Assembly (NCBI GenBank): GCA_964519595.1
Contig: CAZFJN010000034.1
Span: 1 to 21,132, forward strand
Length of the DNA: 21,132 bases
Origin: JANRKF01 sp964519595
GTDB lineage: Bacteria; Pseudomonadota; Alphaproteobacteria; Rickettsiales; SXRF01
Direction: 5' to 3'
Made by a program: the position numbers and the translations under genes. The notes beneath the pieces are model-generated. The model saw nothing but the letters and a program-made list of their open reading frames with translations. It made no database searches and was not told where the DNA came from. Of this stretch, positions 20,919 to 21,132 are shown piece after piece. Within the stretch, counting starts at the first letter, position 1, and each line of letters opens with the position of its first letter.

Positions 20919-21132
20919 GAACAACGTCATAACCGAAAACAACACATTGTCAAACAATCTTCAGAAACAAAAATCAGCATTTCTCAAGCCGTCCTTTGAC
21001 TTGAGCAAAGAACCTCCCCGCCACAAGCGCAAAGACCTCCACCCCCCTAAAAAGCCCAAAAAATCCCCCAAAACCAGCCCCCAGAAGAGCTGTAACAATT
21101 GTAACCAAACAGAAATGCAATCTTCACAAAAC
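20917..21132 (+). CDS. possible 5' end of an unknown gene, running off the window
   Basis: The ATG at 20917 overlaps the esterase ATG on the opposite strand (CATG) and opens a frame that stays open for 72 codons to the last base. It reads MNNVITENNTLSNNLQKQKS, then AFLKPSFDLSKEPPRHKRKD, then a basic Pro/Lys-rich stretch (PPKKPKKSPKTSPQKS) and CNNCNQTEMQSSQN. The C-rich DNA that encodes it lacks the base use of other genes here, and no Shine-Dalgarno is evident. It may be a real disordered N-terminus or simply a stop-free intergenic frame. Not recognised. Confidence 0.3.
   Translation, partial: MNNVITENNTLSNNLQKQKSAFLKPSFDLSKEPPRHKRKDLHPPKKPKKSPKTSPQKSCNNCNQTEMQSSQN
21042..21082 (-). other. 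potential G-quadruplex-forming run
   Basis: The plus strand has C runs at 21042-21047 (6), 21055-21057 (3), 21065-21069 (5) and 21078-21082 (5), separated by 7, 7 and 8 bases. The minus strand therefore carries four G runs compatible with a quadruplex, slightly over the canonical loop limit. A fifth C run of 4 lies at 21016-21019. Confidence 0.45.
21091..21105 (+). promoter_or_regulatory. TGTAAC direct repeat at the right edge
   Basis: TGTAAC-AAT-TGTAAC, an exact 6-bp repeat with 9-bp period. It recalls the TGTAAC/TGTAAT pairs at 3164-3181 and 11490-11507, but the spacing differs, so it may not be the same site type. Confidence 0.2.

Overview
The window looks like a chromosomal segment of an alphaproteobacterium with moderate-to-low GC. 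The strongest evidence is an adjacent DivK-PleD pair (the Caulobacter-type cell-cycle and c-di-GMP genes, in the same order). It is supported by aa3-type cytochrome oxidase subunits II and I, UbiD, RapZ and long-form Hpf. The organism respires aerobically with ubiquinone and can activate acetate. A run of exactly 100 N (10608-10707) is a scaffold gap, so linkage across it rests on the assembly.

Layout. 1-510: 3' end of queG. 501-653: a 14-bp tandem repeat followed by a REP-like hairpin. 730-2208: ubiD. 2239-2661 (-): a conserved-looking unknown protein bracketed by inverted copies of a short dispersed motif. 2668-3435: a long, repeat-rich, mostly non-coding stretch with one candidate small secreted protein. 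3436-5916: coxB-coxA, not followed by ctaB/cox11/coxC. 6020-6656: a toxin-antitoxin pair whose toxin carries a one-base frameshift near its start. 6848-gap: a tight hpf-folB-rapZ-acs operon. After the gap, on the minus strand: a glycine-rich membrane protein and a PrmA-like methyltransferase lacking the N-terminal domain. 12341-14202: divK-pleD. Minus strand 14228-17054: a GT2 glycosyltransferase downstream of htpG. 17122-18823: a secreted ankyrin/coiled-coil protein and a small lipoprotein. 18883-20253: a succinate-semialdehyde-type dehydrogenase, convergent with an esterase (20250-20918, -). 20917-end: an open reading frame that runs off the window.

Common threads. Short tandem repeats are unusually frequent between genes (units of 8, 10, 12 and 14 bp) and also inside coding regions (Ser/Asn/Lys-rich insertions in HtpG, Acs, the PrmA-like protein and the 140-aa protein). 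This suggests a genome prone to replication slippage. Regulatory signals readable from sequence include a heat-shock (RpoH-type) promoter for htpG that overlaps the start of the divergent ankyrin gene, two near-identical -10 boxes set exactly 6 bp before start codons (leaderless transcripts likely), CtrA-like sites near divK and the dehydrogenase, and five TATAAT hexamers at 10-bp spacing before pleD.

No defence system, phage, IS element, CRISPR array, tRNA or rRNA was recognised. The best candidates for new biology are the dispersed AGAGCAT-type motif that also supplies stop codons, the repeat array between divK and pleD, and the cluster of uncharacterised envelope proteins.
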